This document shows, in pieces, positions 51,155-60,390 of a DNA stretch of 64,000 nt (the stretch's first letter is position 1; every line of letters starts with the position of its first letter). The notes beneath the pieces were generated by a model. That model made no database searches, was not told the origin of the DNA, and saw only the letters and a list, made by a program, of their open reading frames with translations. The stretch covers positions 1-64,000 of the forward strand of contig CALMSX010000028.1 in NCBI GenBank assembly GCA_937872515.1, given 5' to 3'. The position numbers were made by a program, and so were the translations under genes. Source of the DNA: an uncultured Bacteroidota bacterium. Its GTDB lineage: Bacteria > Bacteroidota > Bacteroidia > Chitinophagales > Saprospiraceae.

Positions 51155-52390
51155 ATGGATATTTTACAATTACTTAAACATTCAAAATCAACCGATTTCA
51201 GCATCCGAAACCTGCCCTTTGGCATTGTGAAAGAAAATGGTCACTATACCCTGGTAAGCAGACTGGGCGATTATGTGATCGATGTGAGATCTTTCATTCA
51301 CATCATGGGACTCGAGGCTTTTACTGAAATTCCGGAAGAAGTATTTATCAATCCTTTCTTGAATGACTTTATTGCCTTGGGGAAAAACGTTACACGCCCA
51401 CTGCGACAAGCCATCCAGGATAAAATTCTCGAAAAGAAGTTTTCTGAGAGTATTTTTAAAATGCTTTTTACACCCATTGAAGAGGTAGAAGTTTGCATGC
51501 CTCTCAGAATTGGAGACTACACCGATTTTTATTCCAGCATAGAGCATGCTACCAATGTGGGAAAAATGTTTCGGGATCCCAATAATCCTTTACTGCCCAA
51601 CTGGCTGCACATGCCAATCGGCTACCATGGTAGGGCTAGCAGCATAGTCACTACGGGTACACCCATCAAAAGACCCAGCGGACAATACCAGATCAACGAA
51701 GGCGAAGACCCACAATTCGGTCCTTGCAGAACCCTGGACATTGAGGTAGAAATGGCCTTTGTGGTAGGTAAAGAAAACCCACTTGGAGAGCCGGTAACAG
51801 TAGAAAATGCCCATGATCACATCTTTGGCATGGTTACGTTCAATGACTGGTCGGCCCGAGATATTCAGAGATGGGAATATGTGCCTCTGGGCCCCTTCCT
51901 TGGTAAAAACTTTGCCTCTACCATTTCTGCATGGGTAGTGACCTTGGAAGCACTTGAGCCCTTTTTGACAGAAGGTCCAACCCAAACTGTAGAAGTACTC
52001 CCCTACCTCCAATATAAAGGAAAACAAAATTACGACATCCAGTTGGAGGCCGATCTGATTACAGAGGACGGCAGTATTACCACCATTTGTAAGACCAACT
52101 TCAAATACATGTACTGGAACATGTGTCAGCAGTTGGCACACCACACCGTCAACGGCTGTAATCTGAGAGTAGGAGATCTTTGTGCCAGCGGCACCATTAG
52201 TGGGCCCACAGAAGACAGTTTTGGCTCCATGATGGAATTGTCATGGAAAGGGACCAAGCCCATACCTTTGAGCAATGGTCAGGAGCGGAAGTTTTTACAA
52301 AACGGCGATGCCATTAATATCCGCGCTTACAATGAGACCGACGGTTTTAGGGTCGGCTTTGGCGATTGTTATGGAAAGATTTTAGCTTAA
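51155..52390 (+). CDS. fahA: Fumarylacetoacetase
   Basis: 411 aa enzyme cleaving fumarylacetoacetate to fumarate and acetoacetate, the last step of tyrosine breakdown. The N-terminal SH3-like domain is followed by the catalytic region: RIGDYTDFYSSIEHATNVG (metal-binding Asp and catalytic His), NWLHMPIGYHGRASSIV, TLDIEVEMAFVVGKEN, VTFNDWSARDIQRWEYVPLGPFL-like segments, and MMELSWKGTKPI near the end. The start at 51155 lies two bases after the previous stop, favoured over a frame extension into that gene. Other tyrosine-pathway genes are not in the window. Confidence 0.95.
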   Translation: MDILQLLKHSKSTDFSIRNLPFGIVKENGHYTLVSRLGDYVIDVRSFIHIMGLEAFTEIPEEVFINPFLNDFIALGKNVTRPLRQAIQDKILEKKFSESIFKMLFTPIEEVEVCMPLRIGDYTDFYSSIEHATNVGKMFRDPNNPLLPNWLHMPIGYHGRASSIVTTGTPIKRPSGQYQINEGEDPQFGPCRTLDIEVEMAFVVGKENPLGEPVTVENAHDHIFGMVTFNDWSARDIQRWEYVPLGPFLGKNFASTISAWVVTLEALEPFLTEGPTQTVEVLPYLQYKGKQNYDIQLEADLITEDGSITTICKTNFKYMYWNMCQQLAHHTVNGCNLRVGDLCASGTISGPTEDSFGSMMELSWKGTKPIPLSNGQERKFLQNGDAINIRAYNETDGFRVGFGDCYGKILA

Positions 52391-52393
52391 ATT

Positions 52394-52428
52394 AAAAAGG
52401 GCGGTTGTTTCAACCGCCCTTTTTTTTA
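52394..52428 (+). terminator. Strong bidirectional terminator
   Basis: GGGCGGTTG-TTT-CAACCGCCC, perfect 9-bp stem with A and T tracts on either side, between convergent fahA and nhaC. Confidence 0.96.
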
Positions 52429-53913
52429 TGCTTTTTTCTCCTCTGTGAGGTACTTGATTTTTATTCTGAAGTAGGCAAAAATGAGGGTCATGATCGGGCT
52501 CAGCCAGTTGAACATGGCATATATAAAATAATGCTCTGCCCCTACGCCTAAAACCTTACTCTGGTAAGCACCACAGGTGTTCCAGGGAATGAGGGCTGAA
52601 GTTACAGTACCCGTATCTTCCAGTGTACGACTTAGGTTGACCGGATCCAGGCCCTTGTCTTTATAAGCTTGGGTAAACATCTTACCGGGTACTACAATGG
52701 CAATGTACTGATCTGAAGCGGTGAGGTTCATGGTCAGGCAAGAAGCAACGGTGCTGGAGAATAAGCCAAAGATGGAATGCGCCATGCTCAACAATGCCTT
52801 ACTGATGCGTGCCAGGGCACCTATGGCATCCATGACGCCTCCAAAAACCATGGCACAGATGATGAGCCAAATGGTGCTCAGCATGCCTTTCATACCTCCG
52901 GTACCAAAGAGAGAGTTGAGTTTTTCATTGTTCATTTCAATGGAGGTATCCGTTACCATATTTTCCATCACTCCCTTGTATGCACTATGAAAATCAAGGT
53001 TTGATACCTTGGCCACCTCAGCCACCAATGAAGGTTGAAAAATTACAGAAAACAGGCCACCCAATAATGTACCGGCCAGCAATGCAATGAGGGGCTTTGT
53101 CTTTCTCACAATCATCACAATGACCAGCACTGGCACTATCATAAGAAGAGGACTTACAAAATATTTGGCGTCTATTGCATCCGTTAGTTGTTTAATCTCG
53201 TCACCTCCCACACCATTGGCATTTTGATTGAGACCCAAAATAATAAAAAATATCAATGTAATGGTGTAAGTAGGAAATGTTGTGTACTTCATATAATTAA
53301 TGTGGGCAAACAAGGTGGTACCCGCCATGGCAGGAGCCAGGTTGGTGGTATCAGAAAGCGGCGACATCTTATCACCAAAATAAGCACCTGAAATTACGGC
53401 GCCTGCCACAATAGCAGGACTTATACCTAATGAACTGCCAATACCAATCATAGCAATGCCTACGGTTGCCGATGTTGACCAGGAAGAACCCGTAAACAAG
53501 GATACTATCGAACATATGATCAAAGCTATTGGCAAAAAGATCACCGGGTTCAACAATTGAATACCACCATAAATGATGGTTGGAATGATGCCACTCAATA
53601 TCCAGGTAGAAGACAGGGCTCCTACCATCAATAAGATGAGGATGGCCTCAGAAGTGTCTTTTAAATTAAGACCTACTTTTTCGATCATTTTGTCATAGTC
53701 TACATGGTTGTAAAAACCAACGATGGCGGCTACCGCAGCGCCGATCAGCAATAAAAACTGGTTGGATCCATTGAGGGGATCGTCATCCGGATTGACTTTG
53801 CCGTTGTAGGCAAAAAGTACATTGTACGCCAGTAAGGCTACCAATACAATAACGGGAATAAGGGCTTCCCAAAGTGTAAGTTCTGCGTTTTCCCGTAGTT
53901 TACGAAATGCCAT
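52426..53913 (-). CDS. nhaC: NhaC-type Na+/H+ antiporter
   Basis: 495 aa with about a dozen hydrophobic helices. Family motifs: LFTGSSWSTSATVGIAMIGI, GAVISGAYFGDKMSPLSDTT, MNLTASDQYIAIVVPGKMF, and VTSALIPWNTCGAYQ. NhaC carriers exchange Na+ (or H+/lactate-malate in some relatives) across the inner membrane; the specific ions cannot be read from sequence. The stop lies in the shared terminator. A hairpin with a T-run lies about 90 bases upstream of its start on the same strand. Confidence 0.92.
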   Translation of the reverse strand: MAFRKLRENAELTLWEALIPVIVLVALLAYNVLFAYNGKVNPDDDPLNGSNQFLLLIGAAVAAIVGFYNHVDYDKMIEKVGLNLKDTSEAILILLMVGALSSTWILSGIIPTIIYGGIQLLNPVIFLPIALIICSIVSLFTGSSWSTSATVGIAMIGIGSSLGISPAIVAGAVISGAYFGDKMSPLSDTTNLAPAMAGTTLFAHINYMKYTTFPTYTITLIFFIILGLNQNANGVGGDEIKQLTDAIDAKYFVSPLLMIVPVLVIVMIVRKTKPLIALLAGTLLGGLFSVIFQPSLVAEVAKVSNLDFHSAYKGVMENMVTDTSIEMNNEKLNSLFGTGGMKGMLSTIWLIICAMVFGGVMDAIGALARISKALLSMAHSIFGLFSSTVASCLTMNLTASDQYIAIVVPGKMFTQAYKDKGLDPVNLSRTLEDTGTVTSALIPWNTCGAYQSKVLGVGAEHYFIYAMFNWLSPIMTLIFAYFRIKIKYLTEEKKA

Positions 53914-54005
53914 AAGGTCTGAATTTGGAATAAAGAAATAACAAAAGCTTCAATCCAAAAAATATTTGACTCACTTTTTTCAATATGTGGGATCAGGCCT
54001 GCAAT

Positions 54006-54060
54006 AAAAAAAGCTGCCCCGGCTCCATAAAGGTTGGGAATCCTTTGTGGAACCGGGGCA
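54006..54060 (-). terminator. Long hairpin with T-run, between ftsZ and nhaC
   Basis: TGCCCCGG (54015-54022) pairs with CCGGGGCA (54053-54060); inside, TCC/GGA and AAGG/CCTT pair across small symmetric loops. On the minus strand it is followed by seven T. It may be a second terminator for ftsZ, the end of a small RNA, or a leader attenuator of nhaC. Confidence 0.75.
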
Positions 54061-54154
54061 CAATAAACCAATCTCAATAAAAAGGTAAGATTATATAAAA
54101 AGACGAAAATCTTAGTTCTACCCCCTTGCAGGAGGTGATTTCCGGTTGGTTATT

Positions 54155-54195
54155 CAAAAACAAAAAACGGGGCGGGTGTTGAGCATCCGCCCCGT
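54155..54195 (-). terminator. Terminator of the dcw cluster after ftsZ
   Basis: On the minus strand ACGGGGCGG-A-TG...CA-C-CCGCCCCGT with a short loop, then TTTTTTG TTTTTG. It ends the division gene transcript 15 bases after the ftsZ stop. Confidence 0.93.
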
Positions 54196-54209
54196 GACCT
54201 TATAAACTC

Positions 54210-55625
54210 TTAATCTATTTTCTCTCTGAGGAAAGAATTGCCGGTTTGAACCACGGTTCCCTCAGAATCTACATAAACGGTAGTGCTTATGTTGCCTTTT
54301 ACTACGGGTACATTGTCATCGTCATCCAACAACAAGCCCCTTCTTTTGTAAGCCGGTATTTTTTCAACCATTTCTTTGTTTTCTGCTGTATCCAAAGGCA
54401 TGGTAGTCGTATTGCGATTGTACATCCTTCTTGCATTTTCCATCTCCTGTACCTTCTGGCTTTCTTCTGCTGCCTTCCTGTCGCGAATAGGATCTGTAAA
54501 GGTAATGGTTTCTTTGATGCGCATTACTTCATCGTGTTCAAACTCAATGGTCTTGCTCGAAGGGGTAGCATCCATCACACTGTAAAAATCAATGTTGGCT
54601 ACATTTTCCATTTCATCGTCTAAGGCTACTTTTTTGGGCTCGTGTTGTACGGTGCGCACCTTGCTGGTGCCCGTTTCAAAGCCGGTAGCAATAACAGTTA
54701 CACTGATCTTGTCTCCCAATGAAGCATCCATACAGTTACCCCAGATCAGGTCGGTACCAAAACCGGCCTCTTCCTGTACGTAGTCGGTGATTTCACCAAT
54801 CTCACTCATGGTTACTTCCTTATTACCGGATGTAATGTTGAGCAGGATGTGTTTGGCCCCTCTGATGTCGTTTTCTTCCAACAGGGGTGAGGTCAAAGCC
54901 ATGTGTATGGCTGTTCTGGCTCTGTCCATGCCTTCTGCTTCGCCATAACCCATCAGGGCTACGCCGGAGTCCTTCATAACAAAGTTGACATCTTCAAAAT
55001 CTACGTTGATATAACCCGGTACCGTGATGATCTCTGCAATCGACTTGGCCGCAGTAGACAACACATTATCCGCATTGTCAAAGGCCTGGGTCAGGGTGAG
55101 GTCGCCATACATCTCCTTGAGTTTATCATTGGAGATGACCAGGATGGCATCTACATTTTTTTTCAAGTTTTCCAATCCTTCCAGGGCCTGTCTTTTTCTT
55201 CTCAATCCTTCAAAGTGAAAAGGAAGGGTAACAATGCCAACGGTAAGGATGCCCATTTCTTTGGCTGCCTTGGCAATGATGGGTGCTGCACCGGTACCTG
55301 TACCACCTCCCATGCCTGCAGTGACAAACAACATTTTGGTGCCATCGGCCAGAAAACTTCTGATCTCATCGATGGATTCGATACAGGCTTCTTTGCCCGT
55401 TTCAGGCTTAGAGCCGGCTCCTCGACCGTCGGTAAGGCTTGGACCTAATGATATTTTTTTATCAATCGGACTGGTTTCCATGGCCTGGGCATCGGTGTTG
55501 CAGATGGCAAAATCTACGCCGATGATGCCTTGCCTGAACATGTGTCCAACCGCGTTGCCGCCTCCACCGCCTACGCCAATTACCTTGATAATGGAATGAT
55601 TATAATTGGGTATATTAAATTTCAT
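54210..55625 (-). CDS. ftsZ: Cell-division protein FtsZ
   Basis: 471 aa tubulin-like GTPase that forms the Z-ring. The N-terminal GVGGGGGNAVGHM segment, the GTP-binding signature GMGGGTGTGAAP, and the T7 loop region NVDFEDVNFVM are intact. The C-terminal linker (~330-440) is long and charged, typical of Bacteroidota, and the end (NSFLREKID) is the likely conserved tail that binds FtsA. Last gene of the dcw cluster; 30 bases after ftsA. Confidence 0.98.
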   Translation of the reverse strand: MKFNIPNYNHSIIKVIGVGGGGGNAVGHMFRQGIIGVDFAICNTDAQAMETSPIDKKISLGPSLTDGRGAGSKPETGKEACIESIDEIRSFLADGTKMLFVTAGMGGGTGTGAAPIIAKAAKEMGILTVGIVTLPFHFEGLRRKRQALEGLENLKKNVDAILVISNDKLKEMYGDLTLTQAFDNADNVLSTAAKSIAEIITVPGYINVDFEDVNFVMKDSGVALMGYGEAEGMDRARTAIHMALTSPLLEENDIRGAKHILLNITSGNKEVTMSEIGEITDYVQEEAGFGTDLIWGNCMDASLGDKISVTVIATGFETGTSKVRTVQHEPKKVALDDEMENVANIDFYSVMDATPSSKTIEFEHDEVMRIKETITFTDPIRDRKAAEESQKVQEMENARRMYNRNTTTMPLDTAENKEMVEKIPAYKRRGLLLDDDDNVPVVKGNISTTVYVDSEGTVVQTGNSFLREKID

Positions 55626-55654
55626 CTTTCTTAATTTTGAATGGATAATTTTGA

Positions 55655-57088
55655 TTAAAGTTCGTGATCAGGAGTGGGTTCAAAAAAATCTTTGGCATAG
55701 ACTCCGATTTTTTTCATAAATCCTAAAAATTTAGATTCTGCACTGGACCTTTCGCCTGCTTCAACTACTTCTTCTTCCTCAAAATCGTCATTGCTGCGTT
55801 TTTGCATTTCGACTGTATTTTTGACTGGAATTTCCGGTTGGGCCATCTCTTCGTTGCCATATTCTACATACACTTTATCCGGCAGATTGTCGATGGTGTA
55901 TTTCAACAAACCAATGGCAGTGGCATAGATTGGTGATGATAAATCTTTGCTGTAACCATGGGCCAGGTGCTCAACCGGCTCACCAATTCTGGCGGGCATT
56001 CCGGTGTGCAATTCAACCAGGGTCTCGATGTGTTTCAACAAGGCTCCCCCACCGGTAAGTACGATGCCGGCAATGAGTTTGTTGTCATATCCCGATCTTT
56101 TGATCTCCCACAATACATAGTCAAAGATCTCCTCTACCCTCGCCTGGATGATTTTGGAAAGATTTTTTTCTGAGATGCTTTTGCTCTCTCTTCCCTTCAA
56201 CACCGGAATGGTGATTCTTCTGTTGTCTTTGATCATGTCTGCCAGGGCCACACCAAATTTTACCTTCAGCTTTTCAGCCTGGTCGGCCAAAACGGTGCAT
56301 CCTTCTTTGATGTCTTCTGTAATAATATTACCACCAAAAGGAATCACTGCGGTATGGCGAATGATGTTGTCTTTAAAGATGGTGATATCGGTGGTACCAC
56401 CCCCGATGTCAACCAAAACAACACCGGCCTCTTTTTCCTGATCACTCAATACAGCACTGGCAGAAGCGATGGGCTCCAGCGTAATGTCTGCGATGTCAAG
56501 TCCGGCCTTTTCGATACAACGAATTATATTTTTGGAAGCAGTGATCTGACCCGTGATGATGTGGAAGTTGGCTTCCAGCTTATGGCCCGACATGCCGATG
56601 GGATCGACAACATCTTTCTCATCATCTACTGTAAATTCTTGTGGAATTACATGGAGAATCTTATCACCCGGGGGAAGGGCAATCCGATACATGTCTTTGA
56701 TCAGCCTTTCAACATCTTCTGATGAGATCTCCGCATTGTGGTCTGCCCTGGTAAGGTAGCCCATGTGGTGGTGACTCTTGATGTGCTGTCCGGCGATTCC
56801 GACATGAACAACCTTGAACTTACAGCCCGCGGTCTTTTCTGCCATGTCTACTGCTTCTCTGATGGCTTTCACCGTTTTGTCGATGTTGGATACAACCCCT
56901 CTGGCTACACCTTCAGATTTTACAGTACCGTATGACACCACTTCGAGCCTGCCGAATTCATCCATCATGCCGGCAATGGCGCACACTTTGGTAGTCCCTA
57001 TGTCCAGGGCCACCGCCAATGGCTGCTTGCTGAGGCTTTTGTCGGTGAGCCAGGCAAATCTCTTTTGTGGATTCAAACTAGTACTCAT
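55655..57088 (-). CDS. ftsA: Cell-division protein FtsA
   Basis: 477 aa actin-like ATPase tethering FtsZ to the membrane. ALDIGTTKVCAIAG is the phosphate-1 motif, VLVDIGGGTTDITIF the phosphate-2 motif, and GIVLTGGGALLKHI the adenosine motif; the SHS2-type 1C domain lies between ~85 and 165 (HVIPQEFTVDDEKDV). The C-terminus carries an amphipathic helix (SKFLGFMKKIGVYAKDFFEP) for membrane attachment. An acidic linker (DDFEEEEVVEAGE) precedes it. Confidence 0.97.
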   Translation of the reverse strand: MSTSLNPQKRFAWLTDKSLSKQPLAVALDIGTTKVCAIAGMMDEFGRLEVVSYGTVKSEGVARGVVSNIDKTVKAIREAVDMAEKTAGCKFKVVHVGIAGQHIKSHHHMGYLTRADHNAEISSEDVERLIKDMYRIALPPGDKILHVIPQEFTVDDEKDVVDPIGMSGHKLEANFHIITGQITASKNIIRCIEKAGLDIADITLEPIASASAVLSDQEKEAGVVLVDIGGGTTDITIFKDNIIRHTAVIPFGGNIITEDIKEGCTVLADQAEKLKVKFGVALADMIKDNRRITIPVLKGRESKSISEKNLSKIIQARVEEIFDYVLWEIKRSGYDNKLIAGIVLTGGGALLKHIETLVELHTGMPARIGEPVEHLAHGYSKDLSSPIYATAIGLLKYTIDNLPDKVYVEYGNEEMAQPEIPVKNTVEMQKRSNDDFEEEEVVEAGERSSAESKFLGFMKKIGVYAKDFFEPTPDHEL

Positions 57089-57102
57089 GGTATTATAATT
57101 AA

Positions 57103-57909
57103 TTAGTTAATAAATGCTGTTTCAATGTTTTTTTGTGCCACTACCTGGCCCTTGTAGTTGAGTTTTAATACACTAAACTTTCTCCATCCCTCGCGTGGCA
57201 GTCCTTCCTTGTACATAATCTTGAGGTTTTCAAATTTTTCCTCCAGATTTGTGGCATCACCCAAGACTACTTCCTGCCTGCCAATCTTGGGTATCAATAC
57301 AATTTCTCCGGTTTCAGTCACATCGATTTGCTCTACCAGGGCCGACAAAAATTCATCGGCAAAAATGGTCTTCGCTACATCGTAAACTTCCCTAAGCTTT
57401 CCAGGCTTTCCGGATTTAAATTTTTCTTCCTGGTACAGTTCAAAATGTCCTGTAGCCAGTGGCACCCTTATGGCTGATTTTTCAACAATAGGCACCTGGT
57501 CTCCGTCTTCATCAATGTAGTAACTTCGATTACTACCATCCATGACCCTCACTACGGGCTGCTTCTGCAGGATCCATACATTGAGTTTGTCATCTGAATC
57601 GATAAAAACTTCCACTTTTTTTATTCTTTTGTCTGCCTTTAGCAAGGCTTCCAATTCTCTCGCTTCAATGTCTTCTATGGCGGTCTGGGTCACATCTACC
57701 CCGGTGTGCCTGTTGAAAATTTGTTTTACCTCGGCCGCATTGATGAGGTTTCTCTTGCCCTTAATGGGTTTGATGACCACTTCCAGCTTTGATACTTCAG
57801 CATTCAGCTTGCGCTGAACAGATAAAATAAACAACACCCCGATGGCCGCCATGATAACGGTCCACATGATGCGCTGTCGCAATACCGGAATATCGATTTT
57901 TTTATCCAT
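57103..57909 (-). CDS. ftsQ: Cell-division protein FtsQ
   Basis: 268 aa bitopic divisome protein. One helix (~14-31, MWTVIMAAIGVLFILSV) is followed by a POTRA-type domain (VVIKPIKGKRNLINAAEVKQ, DIEARELEALLKADKRIKKV) and the FtsQ beta-domain (KLNVWILQKQPVVRVMDGSN, YYIDEDGDQVPIVEKSAIRV). Its start overlaps the end of murC by 8 bases. Weak sequence conservation is normal for this family; gene order settles the call. Confidence 0.93.
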   Translation of the reverse strand: MDKKIDIPVLRQRIMWTVIMAAIGVLFILSVQRKLNAEVSKLEVVIKPIKGKRNLINAAEVKQIFNRHTGVDVTQTAIEDIEARELEALLKADKRIKKVEVFIDSDDKLNVWILQKQPVVRVMDGSNRSYYIDEDGDQVPIVEKSAIRVPLATGHFELYQEEKFKSGKPGKLREVYDVAKTIFADEFLSALVEQIDVTETGEIVLIPKIGRQEVVLGDATNLEEKFENLKIMYKEGLPREGWRKFSVLKLNYKGQVVAQKNIETAFIN

Positions 57910-59281
57910 GATGACCGGTTAATATTTTTTGTATCTGTGGCACCAGGGTATCAATGTTGCCTGCACCCAGGGTCATAACCACATCAAAATTTCCTTTCTG
58001 CACTGCGTCCAGGATTTCTTCCCTGCTTACTATTCTTGCATTGGCATGGTTCATTCTGGATAACAGCATATCTGCATCGACCCCTTCAATGGGCTCTTCT
58101 CTTGCCGGATAAATATCCATCAATAACAGCTCATCCAGCTTTGACAACTCCTCAGCAAAACCATCGGCAAAATCACGGGTACGGGTAAACAGGTGGGGTT
58201 GGAAAATGCCCATCAGTTTTTTACCCGGAAACATCATTCGTGCCGCACCAATGGCCATCTTCAATTCGGTAGGATGGTGGGCATAGTCGTCAATATAGAC
58301 TTTTTCCCCATCTACAATCCATTCAAACCTGCGCTTAACTCCTTTAAAGGAAGCCACTCCATTGGCTATGGCATCTTTGTCTTTGCCCAACAGTAAGGCC
58401 ACTGCAATTGCCACCGCAGCATTGGATACATTGTGTATACCCGGCATACGACTGGCTATGCTTTCGATACTGCCCATTGGACTGAAAAAATCAAAAACAA
58501 CCTTTCCTTCCTGCACACCTTTGATGTTTAGCTGGATGTCGTCTGTTTCTTCAAAACCATAGGTCAATACCCTGTATTTATTTTTAATGGCAGCTACTTC
58601 TTCCGCACCCAGATCTTGTGCCGCCTGGTGTGCCAGCAATACGGTACCATTTTCTCTGGTCTTATGAATAAACGCGAGGTAGGCCTCGGTTACCTTGTCC
58701 GGTGTACCATAGATGTCGAGGTGATCGGGGTCGATCGAATTGACTACCGCAATTTCCGGTTGTAAATGGAGGAAGGACCTGTCAAACTCATCTGCTTCTA
58801 CTACTACCCAGTCGCTGTCACCCAAAAAGTAATTGGTATTGTAGCCACTTAAAATGCCTCCCAAAAAGGCAGAGACCGATTCATCGCAACTTTTCAGCAC
58901 ATGGGTAACCATGGATGAAGTGGTAGTTTTTCCGTGTGTACCTGCAATGGCAATGGTCTTTTGGGCCTGGGATATCAAGCCCAGCACCTGAGCCCTTTTC
59001 ATAACGGGTACACCCAAATTCAATAAGTGGACCAGCTGCTGGTGATCTGACGGAACTGCCGGTGTATACACCACCAGGTCGATATTTTCGGGCAGAACAT
59101 CCAGGTCTTCCGTATAGTAAACCCGGATACCTTCTGCATTCAACTGCTGGGTAAGAGCTGTTTCGGTTTTATCATAGCCTGCCACTGCAACACCCCTGGT
59201 GTTGAAATAGCGGGCAATGGCACTCATGCCGATGCCACCGATGCCGATGAAATATACCGATGTCAGTTCTCCCGGATTCAC
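57902..59281 (-). CDS. murC: UDP-N-acetylmuramate--L-alanine ligase
   Basis: 459 aa cytoplasmic Mur ligase adding L-Ala to UDP-MurNAc. FIGIGGIGMSAIARYFNTRG is the N-terminal nucleotide motif, IAGTHGKTTTSSM the ATP P-loop, VNSIDPDHLDIYG and YIDDYAHHPTELK the central and C-terminal signatures. Normal length. Its ATG overlaps the murG stop by four bases. Confidence 0.98.
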   Translation of the reverse strand: MNPGELTSVYFIGIGGIGMSAIARYFNTRGVAVAGYDKTETALTQQLNAEGIRVYYTEDLDVLPENIDLVVYTPAVPSDHQQLVHLLNLGVPVMKRAQVLGLISQAQKTIAIAGTHGKTTTSSMVTHVLKSCDESVSAFLGGILSGYNTNYFLGDSDWVVVEADEFDRSFLHLQPEIAVVNSIDPDHLDIYGTPDKVTEAYLAFIHKTRENGTVLLAHQAAQDLGAEEVAAIKNKYRVLTYGFEETDDIQLNIKGVQEGKVVFDFFSPMGSIESIASRMPGIHNVSNAAVAIAVALLLGKDKDAIANGVASFKGVKRRFEWIVDGEKVYIDDYAHHPTELKMAIGAARMMFPGKKLMGIFQPHLFTRTRDFADGFAEELSKLDELLLMDIYPAREEPIEGVDADMLLSRMNHANARIVSREEILDAVQKGNFDVVMTLGAGNIDTLVPQIQKILTGHHG

Positions 59282-60390
59282 GCTGTGGTCTCCTTTAATG
59301 GGTTTACAATTTTTATGATTTCATTCGCAATGACATCAGCCGCATTGGGCCTTGCCAGCGAAAGCAAATTTTTACTCAGTGTTTGTTGTTGTACTTTGTC
59401 TTTAAACAATTGATCCAATACCCGGGTCAACTGACTTCGGGCATCCACATCTTTTACCATCAGGGCAGCACCCTGTTTCACCAACGACATGGCATTGTGG
59501 GTCTGGTGGTCTTCTGCAACGTTTGGAGAGGGGACTAGAATGGCGGGTTTTCCCACCAATGCCAGCTCCGATATGGTCAATGCGCCTGCCCGACACACTA
59601 CTACATCACAAGCCTTGTACGCGGTTGCCATATCCTCGATAAAAGGTAAGACTTTCACATTTGGCAATTCCGCTACCGAAGATCTAATAAATTCGTCGTA
59701 GTACAGTTTACCAACCTGCCAAATGAATTGAATGTCTTGATTTCCCTCTATCCATTCCTTGTTTGCCGCGATGGCATCATTCAAAGTTCTGGCCCCCAGG
59801 CTACCGCCAAATACAAGTGTAGTTTTCTTATTTGTATCGACGCCCATTTTTGCCCTGGCCTCCTCCGTTGTCATATTACTTTCAGCAATCTGTGATCTGA
59901 TGGGATTGCCTGTCCATTGTATTTTATTTTTGTCAAAAAATCTTTCCATGCCTTCATAGGCAACAAAGACCTTTTTTGCCTTTTTTCCCAATATTTTATT
60001 GGTTACTCCCGCATAACTATTTTGCTCTTGCAAAACATAGGGTACTCCCATCCAGGAACAAACCTTGAGCAGGGGACCACTTGCATAACCTCCTACCCCA
60101 ACGGCTACATCGGGCCTGAAGTCAGACACAATGGTCCTGGCCTGGATCAGCGACCTCAACACCTTAACAGGTAGTAAGAGGTTTTTTAGCGTAAGCCTGC
60201 GCTGCATACCTGCAATGTCGAGACCAATGATGCGGTAACCGGCTGCCGGTACCTTTTCCATTTCGAGTTTGCCCTTGGCACCTACAAATAATACATCAGC
60301 AGACGGCAGTTGACGACGAATCGCATCTGCTATCGCAATGGCCGGAAAAACATGGCCTCCCGTTCCGCCGCCGCTAATTACTACTTTCAT
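59278..60390 (-). CDS. murG: Lipid II synthase MurG (N-acetylglucosaminyltransferase)
   Basis: 370 aa GT-B glycosyltransferase at the inner face of the membrane, adding GlcNAc to lipid I. VISGGGTGGHVFPAIAIADA is the acceptor-side loop; GVPYVLQEQNSYAGVTNKIL and LVFGGSLGARTLNDAI are family motifs; CRAGALTISELALVGKPAILVP-type residues bind UDP-GlcNAc. It overlaps ftsW by 17 bases. Confidence 0.98.
   Translation of the reverse strand: MKVVISGGGTGGHVFPAIAIADAIRRQLPSADVLFVGAKGKLEMEKVPAAGYRIIGLDIAGMQRRLTLKNLLLPVKVLRSLIQARTIVSDFRPDVAVGVGGYASGPLLKVCSWMGVPYVLQEQNSYAGVTNKILGKKAKKVFVAYEGMERFFDKNKIQWTGNPIRSQIAESNMTTEEARAKMGVDTNKKTTLVFGGSLGARTLNDAIAANKEWIEGNQDIQFIWQVGKLYYDEFIRSSVAELPNVKVLPFIEDMATAYKACDVVVCRAGALTISELALVGKPAILVPSPNVAEDHQTHNAMSLVKQGAALMVKDVDARSQLTRVLDQLFKDKVQQQTLSKNLLSLARPNAADVIANEIIKIVNPLKETTA

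Noticed and set aside
53838..54077. 79-codon minus-strand frame spanning the hairpin upstream of nhaC
   Set aside because: It runs through the GC hairpin and its T-run and into the nhaC start in another frame; composition is not protein-like and no start context is visible.
54128..54140. AGGAGGTGATT, resembling the ribosome-binding complement of the 16S 3' end
   Set aside because: No 16S sequence surrounds it and no start codon follows in a useful frame; coincidental.
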